Assembly (NCBI GenBank): GCA_910586965.1
Contig: CAJUMF010000003.1
Location: forward strand, 86,087-150,086
Length of the DNA: 64,000 nt
Source: an uncultured Dorea sp.
GTDB taxonomy: Bacteria > Bacillota > Clostridia > Lachnospirales > Lachnospiraceae
Direction: 5' to 3'
The translations under genes and the position numbers were made by a program. The notes below the pieces were generated by a model that was not told where the DNA came from, did not search any database, and saw nothing but the letters and a program-made list of their open reading frames with translations. Shown here piece by piece: positions 10,036 to 18,667 of the stretch (its first letter is position 1; each line of letters starts with the position of its first letter).

Positions 10036-10075
10036 GAATGCCCGGAGGTATATAAGCTATAGCCTCCGGGCATTC
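10036..10075 (+). terminator. Terminator after spoVG
   Basis: Perfect 13-bp stem GAATGCCCGGAGG / CCTCCGGGCATTC with a 14-base loop. It also lies just after the end of the convergent pseudouridine synthase gene, so it can serve both strands. Confidence 0.75.
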
Positions 10076-10081
10076 TTAATG

Positions 10082-10780
10082 TTAAAGAAGTGAAAAGCGC
10101 ATAGGCTTTTTTGATTTGGGGTGCGTGAATTCCAGGCAGTAAGAACAGAGTTTTAATTCCTGCCAGCCTGGTTTTTCTAAACTCCGGGGATTATATTTTG
10201 TATCGCCGACAATGGGGCAGCCTATATGGGCAAGCTGTACACGGATCTGATGATGGCGTCCGGTATACAGGCGAATATCCAGCTCTGTCCCTGTGTGCCC
10301 CTGTTGGGAGATTGAGGATAATGAAAAATATCGCTGGCTGTCAGAGACAGTGCAGTAGCTTAATCTTGCATCCTTTGCTCCGGGAGCGTCTTTCTGGCAA
10401 ATGCGGGAAAGATTGGTTTTTGTGTCCTTTTGTATATAGTCTTCGAGTGTGCCAGAAGGAGCTGTGGGCGGATGTTCGACCAAGGCTCGGTAATGCTTCC
10501 CGAATCCGCCGAACCTAAGTTCTTTGCTCAGTTCCCCGGCGGCAAAAGAGGTTTTTGCAAAAACCATGATGCCCTGCACCGGCTGATCCAGACGATGGAT
10601 AACGGCGAGGTAAGGTTCTTTGCAGCGGCGATTCCCGGAGGTTTGTGCAAGGTGGTTCTTCAAAAGACTTACCATGTCGGGGGTCCGGATATTTCTGCTT
10701 TGAGCAGCGATTCCCGAAGGTTTTACGCAAACTAAGAGATGCGTATCTTCATATAATATATCTAAAGATTGCGGGCTCAT
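10082..10780 (-). CDS. RluA-family pseudouridine synthase
   Basis: A 232-residue RNA pseudouridine synthase. The catalytic motif HRLDQPVQG is at about residues 62-70, with the TGRHHQIRVQL block near the C-terminus. No N-terminal S4 domain is present, so it is of the shorter RluA/TruC-like kind. The RNA target cannot be told from sequence. Monocistronic on the minus strand. Confidence 0.85.
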   Translation of the reverse strand: MSPQSLDILYEDTHLLVCVKPSGIAAQSRNIRTPDMVSLLKNHLAQTSGNRRCKEPYLAVIHRLDQPVQGIMVFAKTSFAAGELSKELRFGGFGKHYRALVEHPPTAPSGTLEDYIQKDTKTNLSRICQKDAPGAKDARLSYCTVSDSQRYFSLSSISQQGHTGTELDIRLYTGRHHQIRVQLAHIGCPIVGDTKYNPRSLEKPGWQELKLCSYCLEFTHPKSKKPMRFSLL

Positions 10781-10883
10781 AAGAATTCTCCTTGACTTTA
10801 TAATTATTGGCTTTTATCATTTAAACATAGAGTGCAAAAAGATGCAAATGTTTTTATATTGCAGAAAGGACAGGTATAAAAGG

Positions 10884-11324
10884 ATGAAGATTGGAATAGG
10901 GAATGACCATGCGGCTGTTGAGATGAAAAATGATATTGCGGCGTATCTGAAAGAGAAGGGTTATGATGTAGTGAATTACGGAACGGATACCAGTGAAAGC
11001 TGCAGTTATCCTGAGTATGGCGAGAAGGTAGGACGAGCAGTTGTCAAAGGAGAGGTCGATCTTGGAATACTTATCTGCGGAACAGGTGTGGGCATTTCTC
11101 TCGCGGCAAATAAAGTAAAGGGCGTCAGGGCGGTTGTTTGTTCCGAGCCATATTCTGCGAAATTGTCCAGGCAGCATAATAACACGAATATATTGGCCTT
11201 TGGCGCACGGGTAGTTGGGATAGAGATGGCTAAGATGATTGTTGATGAGTGGCTGGATGCTGAATTTATGGGCGGAAGGCATCAGACGCGGGTTGATATG
11301 ATCATGGCTATTGAGGAGAAGTAG
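10884..11324 (+). CDS. rpiB: Ribose-5-phosphate isomerase B
   Basis: Interconverts ribose-5-phosphate and ribulose-5-phosphate (RpiB/LacAB family). MKIGIGNDHAA opens the protein. CGTGVGISLAANK carries the catalytic Cys region and RQHNNTNILAFGAR the phosphate-binding block. The open frame extends 14 codons upstream, but the ATG at 10884 gives the family's normal N-terminus and 146 residues. It is followed 14 bp later by the reductase gene. Confidence 0.9.
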   Translation: MKIGIGNDHAAVEMKNDIAAYLKEKGYDVVNYGTDTSESCSYPEYGEKVGRAVVKGEVDLGILICGTGVGISLAANKVKGVRAVVCSEPYSAKLSRQHNNTNILAFGARVVGIEMAKMIVDEWLDAEFMGGRHQTRVDMIMAIEEK

Positions 11325-11338
11325 AAAGGAGAAAGAAT

Positions 11339-12871
11339 ATGCAGACGGCTGAATGGAGAAAAGATTATGAGGAGTTCGAGGAAGTGACCAGACAATTTTT
11401 TGCAGGTGAAGTTCCGGTTCCAAAGTATAAAGGCTTTTCGGGCGGTTTCGGAAGTTATGCCCAGAGGGGCGGTAAAGCAAGTATGTTAAGACTCCGTCTT
11501 CCCGGAGGAAGGGTAGACAAGGAGAAGCTTGGGTTTGTTGTCAGGGCGATTGATAAATATAAGATTGATAAAGTACATTTTACAACTTGCCAGACAATAC
11601 AGCTTCATAATCTGGATGCAGATGCAGTGTGCGAGCTTGCAGTGGAAGCGTTGGACTATGGGATCATAACGCGAGGCGGCGGCGGGGATTTCCCGAGAAA
11701 TGTTATGGTATCCCCGCTGTCAGGGGTAGAGCAGGGAGAGTATTTTGACGTGTCTCCTTATGCAGATGCAGCGGCGGATTATCTGATGGGCTTTATCAAG
11801 ACGGTAAAGCTGCCGAGAAAGTTGAAGGTATGCTTTTCCAATTCTCCGAAAAATGAACCTCATGCGACATTCCGGGATTTGGGATTTGCAGCGAGGGCAG
11901 ACGGAAAATTCGATGTCTACAGTGCAGGCGGCCTTGGAAATAATCCTAAAATGGGAGTGAGAGTAGCGGAAGCAGTTGACGGAAGCCAGATTTTATATTA
12001 TATCAAAGCGATGGTAAATATGTTTGTGGCTTACGGCAATTATGAAAACCGCGCAAAGGCCAGGACCCGCTATATGCAAGAGGTTCTTGGAGATAAGTAT
12101 GCAGCATGTTTCAGAGAAAAGCTTCTTGAAGTTATGGAAACGGAAAAGCTGGATATTCATGTAGAAGCCCGGGAGATTGCGAAAGAATCTGACGGTGTAA
12201 AAGTCTGTCACAAAAGGGCGGTTCTGCAGAAACAAGAAGGGCTGTATGCAGTCATGTATCATCCGGTTGGCGGGTGTCCGAAGCCTTCGAAGTTTAAAGA
12301 GATTTATGACGCTATGACGGATATGGAGCAGGTGGAACTGCGGATTGCGCCGGATGAGACAGTTTACATTATCAATTGTACAGGAAGTGAGGCGGATAGA
12401 TTTCTGGAGATTACTTCGGATAGTGCAGATACGGTGTTTGAGTCTTCTGTAGCGTGCATTGGCGCGTCAATCTGTCAGGTTGGTGTGAGAGATTCTCAGA
12501 ATCTTCTCCGGACACTTACAGAACAAGCAAAGGAATGGGGGTATGAAGACGGTGTTCTTCCGCAGATTCATATCTCTGGCTGTCCATCTTCTTGCGGAAC
12601 GCACCAGATTGGAAGGATTGGTTTCCGCGGCGGTGTGAAAAAGGCGGACGGAGCGATGCAGCCAGCTTTCGTGCTCACTGTGAATGGCAGAGACGCGGAA
12701 GGCATAGAACACTTTGGAGATCAGGTCGGGACGATTCTGGAAAAAGATATTCCCGCATTTTTAAAGGAGCTTGGAGAGGAGATTTCTAAGTCAGGGATGA
12801 TGTATGATGAATGGTATGAAGAACATGCGGAGCGTTTTGCTGAGATTGCAAAGCCATATATAGAATCATGA
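11339..12871 (+). CDS. Siroheme-dependent nitrite/sulfite reductase
   Basis: A 510-residue hemoprotein. Seen are the two ferredoxin-like half-domains (first about 40-110, second about 300-370) and the siroheme/[4Fe-4S] ligands C-x5-C (CIGASIC, about 379-385) and C-x3-C (CPSSC, about 419-423). It reduces sulfite to sulfide or nitrite to ammonia using an electron donor, probably ferredoxin. No CysJ- or CysG-like gene is nearby, so substrate choice is open. RBS AGAAAGGAG. Its stop overlaps the next gene by 4 bp. Confidence 0.88.
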   Translation: MQTAEWRKDYEEFEEVTRQFFAGEVPVPKYKGFSGGFGSYAQRGGKASMLRLRLPGGRVDKEKLGFVVRAIDKYKIDKVHFTTCQTIQLHNLDADAVCELAVEALDYGIITRGGGGDFPRNVMVSPLSGVEQGEYFDVSPYADAAADYLMGFIKTVKLPRKLKVCFSNSPKNEPHATFRDLGFAARADGKFDVYSAGGLGNNPKMGVRVAEAVDGSQILYYIKAMVNMFVAYGNYENRAKARTRYMQEVLGDKYAACFREKLLEVMETEKLDIHVEAREIAKESDGVKVCHKRAVLQKQEGLYAVMYHPVGGCPKPSKFKEIYDAMTDMEQVELRIAPDETVYIINCTGSEADRFLEITSDSADTVFESSVACIGASICQVGVRDSQNLLRTLTEQAKEWGYEDGVLPQIHISGCPSSCGTHQIGRIGFRGGVKKADGAMQPAFVLTVNGRDAEGIEHFGDQVGTILEKDIPAFLKELGEEISKSGMMYDEWYEEHAERFAEIAKPYIES

Positions 12872-13284
12872 TCGTGATAACTGTTATTGACGATAATATG
12901 GGAATGATGTTCAACAACAGGCGTCAGAGCCAGGACTGCATCCTGCGGGAGCAGATTCTGGCTCTTGCAGGCTCGGGCAGGCTGTGGATGAACCACTATA
13001 CATACAGACAGTTTTTGAACTGTGACAGTGCGTCCATTACCGTAGACGATGCGTTTTTGGCAAAAGCTGGTGCGGGAGAATATTGTTTTGTAGAGAATGT
13101 TTCGCCGGCCTGTTATGAAAAGCATATAGAAAAGATTGTCTTGTTTCGATGGAATCGAACGTATCCGGCAGATTTTTACTTTGATATTGATCTTGCCGGC
13201 TCTGAATGGAGGCAAGTGGAAACTGAGGAATTCCCGGGCTCTTCACATAAAAAAATAACTAAGGAGACATATATTCATGGGTAA
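12868..13284 (+). CDS. Hypothetical protein between sulfite reductase and nuclease
   Basis: A 138-residue protein not recognised with confidence. It begins MIVITVIDDNMGMMFNNRRQ and contains an RNKLWM-like central block, and looks soluble with no signal peptide or helix. It overlaps the reductase upstream by ATGA and the nuclease lipoprotein downstream by 8 bp, so the three are translationally coupled. Similar clostridial proteins are sometimes labelled ribonuclease Z, but no metallo-beta-lactamase HxHxDH motif is present, so that label is not supported. Confidence 0.7.
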   Translation: MIVITVIDDNMGMMFNNRRQSQDCILREQILALAGSGRLWMNHYTYRQFLNCDSASITVDDAFLAKAGAGEYCFVENVSPACYEKHIEKIVLFRWNRTYPADFYFDIDLAGSEWRQVETEEFPGSSHKKITKETYIHG

Positions 13285-14188
13285 AGGCAGAGGCTCTTTG
13301 TTATTATCTTTGCTTGTCTGGTGTATGATATTGCCGTCATGCAAAGCGGAGGAAACGGATAAAACGATAGAGATATCGCAGCCGGAAGCGGCGGTGCATA
13401 TGTCGGAGGAGACGGGTGCTAACGAGCTTCCTGAATATACCGGTCTGCCGTATACGGCCGTTAATGGAAATCAACCGGAATTTACAGAGAGTGACCTTAC
13501 GACAGAGTCTTTTGAGACGTATAGTGAACTGGACGGATTGGGGAGATGCCAGAGAGCATATGCAAATATCGGAACGGATCTGATGCCGACAGAAAAGAGA
13601 GGATCTATCGGAAAAGTGAGGCCTTCGGGATGGCATACAGTTAAGTATGATGATGTAGAAGGAAAATACTTGTATAACCGCTGTCATTTGATCGGCTATC
13701 AGTTAACGGCGGAGAATGCAAATGTCAAGAATCTGATAACCGGAACCCGTTACTTAAATACGGAAGGGATGCTTCCTTTTGAAAATATGGTGGCCGATTA
13801 TGTAAGAGAGACAGAGAATCATGTCTTATACAGAGTAACCCCTTTTTATACAGATGATAACCTGGTAGCTGACGGCGTGCAGATTGAGGCGATGTCTGTA
13901 GAGGACCAGGGAGAAGGTATCCTTTTTAACGTGTACTGTTATAATGTCCAGCCGGGTATTTCTATTGATTATTCTACTGGTGAGAGCCGGGTGGATACAG
14001 ACGGTGTATCAGAGATGCCAGAGCCGCAAGGGAGCACTTATATTGTAAATACAAATACCCATAAATTCCATGTACCATCTTGCTCCAGTGTCAAACAGAT
14101 GGATGAGGCCAATACAGAAGAGTATACCGGGAACAGGCAAGAGTTGGAGCAGCAAGGATATGAACCGTGTAAAAGGTGTAAGCCATAA
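13277..14188 (+). CDS. Secreted DNA/RNA non-specific endonuclease with C-terminal Ada-like Zn motif
   Basis: A 303-residue exported protein. The N-terminus is a lipoprotein-like signal (hydrophobic run then LPSC at about 18-21). The core carries the NUC/EndA-NucA pattern with YNRCHLIGYQL at about 133, where His is the catalytic base, and NLITGTRYLN as metal-binding Asn block. The last 45 residues (KFHVPSC ... GYEPCKRCKP) form the small Cys-rich domain frequent at the ends of extracellular clostridial nucleases. Likely role is nutrient DNA degradation or DNA processing at the surface. Confidence 0.85.
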   Translation: MGKGRGSLLLSLLVWCMILPSCKAEETDKTIEISQPEAAVHMSEETGANELPEYTGLPYTAVNGNQPEFTESDLTTESFETYSELDGLGRCQRAYANIGTDLMPTEKRGSIGKVRPSGWHTVKYDDVEGKYLYNRCHLIGYQLTAENANVKNLITGTRYLNTEGMLPFENMVADYVRETENHVLYRVTPFYTDDNLVADGVQIEAMSVEDQGEGILFNVYCYNVQPGISIDYSTGESRVDTDGVSEMPEPQGSTYIVNTNTHKFHVPSCSSVKQMDEANTEEYTGNRQELEQQGYEPCKRCKP

Positions 14189-14296
14189 AGGAATGATAAG
14201 TTTGGCGGCTGTTATAAGATTATTATGAGAAAAAGGTGGCGATGTCCGGCAAAACTACATATATTAGCAGTAAAAGAATAGAAAGAGTGACGTAAC

Positions 14297-15058
14297 ATGC
14301 CTTATTCAGTAATGCTCGACGCGGGCCACGGGGGGAGCGATCCCGGAGCAGTCTATAATGGCCGGCAGGAAAAGGATGATACTTTAAGGCTTACGCTGGC
14401 AATTGGAGAAATCCTGCAGAATAATGGGGTAGATGTGGAATACACACGGACGACAGATGTATATGAAAGTCCGTTTGAGAAAGCTATGGAGGCGAACAAT
14501 GCAGGAGTGGATTTTTTTGTATCCATACACCGGAATTCTTTTCCTACGGACAATCAGGTGATGGGTGTGGAAAGTCTGGTCTATGACTTGTCCGGCATCA
14601 AGTACGAAATGGCCCAGAATATTGACGAGCAGCTTGAGGCTGTCGGATTTGTAGACTTGGGAGTGAAGGCGAGACCTAATCTTGTGGTGCTGAAACGGAC
14701 AAATATGCCGTCGGTCCTGGTTGAAGTCGGATTTATCAATTCTGATACAGACAATCAATTATTTGACGATAACTTTCAGGATATTGCGGAGGCGATAGCC
14801 AGAGGGATCCTGGATACGCTGTCTAACGTAGGTGCTGTCAAGGAAAACTACTACCGGGTGCAGGTGGGCCTGTATCGGAATAATCGAAATGCAGAGCGTC
14901 TGTTGGAGGAGCTTTTGTCGCAGGATTTTCCGGCATATATAGATAATGTGGGAGAATATATACGGGTGCTTGTAGGCGGATATGGTGACCTGAATGATGC
15001 GGTGGCGATGGAGCAGAGGCTTAGGCAGGCGGGGTATGATACTTTGATTGTGAGTTAA
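14297..15058 (+). CDS. N-acetylmuramoyl-L-alanine amidase (Amidase_3) with SPOR domain
   Basis: A zinc amidase cutting the MurNAc-L-Ala bond. LDAGHGGSDPGA at 7-18 and SIHRNSF at about 77-83 give the zinc ligands, and VLVEVGFIN at about 140 the catalytic Glu. The C-terminal 75 residues (YRVQVGLY ... VGGYGDL) form a SPOR repeat that binds denuded septal glycan. No signal peptide or membrane helix is visible, as in some CwlC-like mother-cell lysis enzymes, so a role in late sporulation is possible. Confidence 0.85.
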   Translation: MPYSVMLDAGHGGSDPGAVYNGRQEKDDTLRLTLAIGEILQNNGVDVEYTRTTDVYESPFEKAMEANNAGVDFFVSIHRNSFPTDNQVMGVESLVYDLSGIKYEMAQNIDEQLEAVGFVDLGVKARPNLVVLKRTNMPSVLVEVGFINSDTDNQLFDDNFQDIAEAIARGILDTLSNVGAVKENYYRVQVGLYRNNRNAERLLEELLSQDFPAYIDNVGEYIRVLVGGYGDLNDAVAMEQRLRQAGYDTLIVS

Positions 15059-15075
15059 AGAAATAAGCAATGAAG

Positions 15076-15103
15076 CGGAGGGATGATATATCTCTCCGTT
15101 TTT
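15076..15103 (+). terminator. Terminator after the amidase gene
   Basis: Stem CGGAGGGAT / ATCTCTCCG (one G-U pair), loop GATAT, followed by TTTTT. Confidence 0.75.
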
Positions 15104-15158
15104 GTGTGTAAAGAAGTGTGAAATGGAATATAGCATCGAAGTTGTGATGTTGCAGAAG

Positions 15159-15187
15159 TTGACAAATTGGTGGGGGGGGGGTTTACT
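15159..15187 (+). promoter_or_regulatory. Promoter with a G10 tract in its spacer, candidate phase-variable promoter
   Basis: A perfect -35 (TTGACA, 15159-15164) is followed by a 17-bp spacer ending in ten consecutive G (15172-15181), then TTTACT (15182-15187, 4/6 to consensus). The surface-protein start lies 42 bases downstream with AGGAAAGGAG before it. Homopolymer length changes would alter the -35/-10 spacing one base at a time. At the length present here the spacing is optimal. Confidence 0.6.
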
Positions 15188-15228
15188 GGGATTAGTATTA
15201 TTAATATGTTCCAGGAAAGGAGAACGTT

Positions 15229-18200
15229 ATGAAAAAAAGGTATTTGGCAATACTTCTGGCAATAGCAACAGTGTTAGGCCAGACAGCAGGGACAGGGCAA
15301 GTAGTCCTGGCGGCGCAGATTGAAGAGGAAAAGCCGCAAGAGGGAGAGGTATTGCAGGAAAAAGAAGGGGAAGAAGAGGAAGTCGGAGAAACCGGAGAAA
15401 AGAAACCGGAGACGGAAGACGCGGTAACCGCAGATAAAAAAGAGCAGGCTGATGAAACGCAGAATGAGGGAGGTGTGCAGCCGGCAGGGGAAGAGAAAGA
15501 AGAGATACCCACTGCAGATATGCCGGAGGAGAAAAAAGAAACATATGCTGAGAAGAACGTGTCTGCAGCAGCATTGTCGGAGGATAATGCGAAGGCAGGC
15601 GAACCCGAGTTACAGCTTAATTTTTGGGATTTAAGCGACAAAGTCGCAGGGTTTCCGGGCGCTGAGCTTTCAGTCTCGAAAGATGACGCAGGGAATTGTT
15701 ATGATGCAGACGACAATACATATCCAATCGTCGTTACAAATATTGTAAGTGAAAATACAAATATTGTATCTGTAAAGGAAGAGGAAACAGAGTGGACTCT
15801 TGAATTAAAAAATCCTGGGAAAACGAATATTACAATTTATTGTTGTAAGAAGGATGATGCCACAAAGACTTTCCAAAAGAAAGTACAGATTGATGTCAGA
15901 AATGATATGTATTACATGAATATATTTGGCGATGACAAGATACAAAATATGCTTTTTGGTGACAATATGGAGCTGGTTGCTAACGTCTGGGGCGAGCGTC
16001 AAAATGAAAATGGTCTTCCTGTCCCAATAGATACAAAAGATTTAAAAATCACATGGGGATGTGAGGTGAGCGAGGAGGACGCAGCAGAAATAGAGAAAGG
16101 AATCAAATTGACACATGATGCGGAGGATCCCCTAAGATGTCAGATTACAGCCCCTGAACATGGATATGGTTATTCAATTAATGTGTATGTCAAGGCATTC
16201 AAAGAAGATGAGGAGGTTGCATCTGCAAGCGTATACTTAAATGTCAATGATTCTTATGATGTCATCGAACCGGCTTCCATTGATACGGATATTTTTCCGG
16301 GACAAACTATTGAGATACAAAATCTTGGAGCGTACCACTATGATAAAGAAGTGGGTAGGACACTAAAAGGAGACAAGATTACCTTTGAGTTTGACCCGGA
16401 GTTTTGTGAGATTAAACGGGGAGATAAGGTAATAAACAGCGGGGATGGAGAAAAGCAGGATTCAGGGAATTATACCATAAAGAGATTAAGATCAGATAGT
16501 TTTGTAATTAACATTTATTCATGGGCTCAGGAAAGTGGTGAGTGGACGAGAACTGCAAGCGACTCCTGGAGCTTCGATTACTGTAATTATGATGAGCTCG
16601 ATTTTGATCAGGATTCTTATGATGTATTTGCCAGCGACGACCCGGAAGAGAATGAGACGATAGACATAAAGCTTAATACAGAAAGTATCGGAGAAAATGC
16701 TTCTGTTGAATGGACAGTGGGCGTGAGGGGAGGAGAAGAGTACGGTTTTGTGAAGACAATAGACCCGAGCAATTATACCGCATCAGGAAATACTCTTACG
16801 CTGAATGGAAACAATATAAAAAAGGCACTGCAGGCGCTGGGACAGGAGGGAGATTATCTATGGGTTTCTGTTCTTGCAACTGTAAAAATTGATGGCGTAG
16901 AGGCGACAAGAGCTGAAACGGGAGTGTCAATCAGAACGCCGAGGTATGAACTGGAAAGCGTCAAGGATAAAACATTAGTTTTGGATGAATGGATGTATTA
17001 TGATAAACAGACCTCCTGCTATGTAGAAAATAAAAAATATCCAGACGGGCGAGATATTCCAGTCACTCTTTCAGATATTGTGCTCGAACAGGAAGAAACT
17101 GTATGGGAGAAGTCGGAAGAAGCTTCTGGAATAATATTAAAAGCAGTTGGATGCGGAGAGGCAGCCGTTACGTTCAAAACGACGAGTGAGGAGCTGGGAG
17201 AGAAGAATTTCACGGTAAATATGAGTGTTACGGATGATATGTACTTCCTTTATGTTAATGGAGGTTCGGATTACATACGGATTTTACCGGGGCAATCCCG
17301 CAAGCTTGATGTTGAGGTAGAGCATAGATATTATGACAGCAAGAATAAGGAGATAAAGGAAGAAGTAGTGAAAGACCCGTCTCCGTATCTTACATACCAT
17401 GACTTTAATGAAAGTATCATCAGTGTGAAAGCCGGGATAATTACCGCAAAACCGTTACAGGAAGAGTATGAGTACGCGGATTCCGGACTGCGGATACATC
17501 TTTCGATGCCAAGGGATGGCAGGGATAATTTTGAATGTGATGAAATGTTGGGTGTTGAAGTTACTAGTTGCTATTATCAGGCCGTCATCGAGAAGATGTA
17601 TGTAGAGCCGGGTGAGGTCGTATCTTCTGTTCCTGTAAAATTGCTGCGTTTTGATACAGAACATGTGAATGGGATTGAAGAAAAAGGAATCACCTATCAG
17701 TTGGAAGATGGGTGGAATGTCACATTGAATAAAGAGAAGACCGGATTTACGGTTGGAAAAGACCTTGAAGAAGGGGAGCAACTGGGCGTTGGCGTTATAG
17801 TTGAGAAGAAAGCAGATAGTGTGGATGAGGGATCTATCACGGAATACGCATGGCTGGATATGGAAGTTTGCAAGCATAACTTTGTGGTGAAGTCCACGAA
17901 GCAGGATAACTGTACCGTTGAGGGTGTAAAGACACTGGAATGCAGCAAATGCCATACTGTCAAAACAGAATCTATCCCGAAGACAAGCCATTCATTCGGT
18001 GCATGGACAACAACCAGAGAGGCCACCGTATTTGCAGAGGGTGAGCAGACCAGAACTTGCGGACGCTGCCATACATCTGAGAGGAAAGCCACAGCAAAAT
18101 TAAAGGCATTTGTAAAGCTGAATGCAAAGAGTATCCCGTTGAAAGTAAAGCAGTCCACTACAGCAATAAAAGTGACGATGGAAAAAGGGGACAGCATCGC

Positions 18201-18609
18201 TTCATGGAAGAGCAGCAAATCAAAAGTGGCAACTGTCAATTCCAAGGGAAAGATTACAGGTAAGAAAGTAGGGACAGCAAAGATAACTGTAACGTTAAAG
18301 AGCGGTGTGAAAGCTACAGTAAAAGTAAAAGTCCAGAAAAAGGAAGTGACGACATCGAAGCTTTCTGTAACAGGGAAAACATCTAAGATTGGAAAGAAAC
18401 TGACGCTGAAAAAAGGAAAGAGCGCAGCTTTGGCAGCAACGGTTACTCCAATTACAAGTAAACAGAAAGTAACTTACAAATCTTCTAATAAAAAGGTTGC
18501 GGCAGTAACTTCAAAAGGGAAGATTACAGCTAAAAAACCCGGAAAAGCAAAGATTACCGTAAAATCTGGTAAGAAAAAAGTGGTAATCACAGTGACAGTA
18601 AAGAAGTAA
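15229..18609 (+). CDS. Large secreted surface protein with C-terminal bacterial Ig-like (BIG2) repeats
   Basis: A 1126-residue exported protein. Sec signal at 1-29 (MKKRYLAILL... ending VVLAAQ), then a Glu/Lys-rich low-complexity linker to about 110, then several beta-rich repeats (about 115-880). A zinc-ribbon-like pair of CxxC motifs (CSKCH, CGRCH) with the HSFGAW signature follows at about 885-950. Two BIG2-type domains rich in K, S, T, V lie at about 955-1040 and 1045-1126 (AKITVTLKSG, GKAKITVK). No LPXTG anchor or SLH domain, so attachment is unclear. Its own terminator follows. Expression is probably controlled by the G10-containing promoter. Adhesin-like role is inferred only from architecture. 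Confidence 0.8.
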   Translation: MKKRYLAILLAIATVLGQTAGTGQVVLAAQIEEEKPQEGEVLQEKEGEEEEVGETGEKKPETEDAVTADKKEQADETQNEGGVQPAGEEKEEIPTADMPEEKKETYAEKNVSAAALSEDNAKAGEPELQLNFWDLSDKVAGFPGAELSVSKDDAGNCYDADDNTYPIVVTNIVSENTNIVSVKEEETEWTLELKNPGKTNITIYCCKKDDATKTFQKKVQIDVRNDMYYMNIFGDDKIQNMLFGDNMELVANVWGERQNENGLPVPIDTKDLKITWGCEVSEEDAAEIEKGIKLTHDAEDPLRCQITAPEHGYGYSINVYVKAFKEDEEVASASVYLNVNDSYDVIEPASIDTDIFPGQTIEIQNLGAYHYDKEVGRTLKGDKITFEFDPEFCEIKRGDKVINSGDGEKQDSGNYTIKRLRSDSFVINIYSWAQESGEWTRTASDSWSFDYCNYDELDFDQDSYDVFASDDPEENETIDIKLNTESIGENASVEWTVGVRGGEEYGFVKTIDPSNYTASGNTLTLNGNNIKKALQALGQEGDYLWVSVLATVKIDGVEATRAETGVSIRTPRYELESVKDKTLVLDEWMYYDKQTSCYVENKKYPDGRDIPVTLSDIVLEQEETVWEKSEEASGIILKAVGCGEAAVTFKTTSEELGEKNFTVNMSVTDDMYFLYVNGGSDYIRILPGQSRKLDVEVEHRYYDSKNKEIKEEVVKDPSPYLTYHDFNESIISVKAGIITAKPLQEEYEYADSGLRIHLSMPRDGRDNFECDEMLGVEVTSCYYQAVIEKMYVEPGEVVSSVPVKLLRFDTEHVNGIEEKGITYQLEDGWNVTLNKEKTGFTVGKDLEEGEQLGVGVIVEKKADSVDEGSITEYAWLDMEVCKHNFVVKSTKQDNCTVEGVKTLECSKCHTVKTESIPKTSHSFGAWTTTREATVFAEGEQTRTCGRCHTSERKATAKLKAFVKLNAKSIPLKVKQSTTAIKVTMEKGDSIASWKSSKSKVATVNSKGKITGKKVGTAKITVTLKSGVKATVKVKVQKKEVTTSKLSVTGKTSKIGKKLTLKKGKSAALAATVTPITSKQKVTYKSSNKKVAAVTSKGKITAKKPGKAKITVKSGKKKVVITVTVKK

Positions 18610-18624
18610 AAGTTAAGATCCAGG

Positions 18625-18667
18625 AACCGGTGGTATAGATTTTTTGAGTCTGTACCATCGGTTTTTT
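18625..18667 (+). terminator. Terminator after the 1126-aa surface protein
   Basis: Stem AACCGGTGGTATAGA / TCTGTACCATCGGTT (two mispairs), 9-base loop, then TTTTTT. Confidence 0.8.

Noticed and set aside
12868..13284. Ribonuclease Z annotation
   Set aside because: No HxHxDH metal motif or suitable length; a hypothetical label is more honest.
15172..15181. G10 tract as a sequencing artefact
   Set aside because: It cannot be excluded from one sequence, but its exact placement in the 17-bp spacer after a perfect -35 makes biology the better first guess, so it was kept as a finding.
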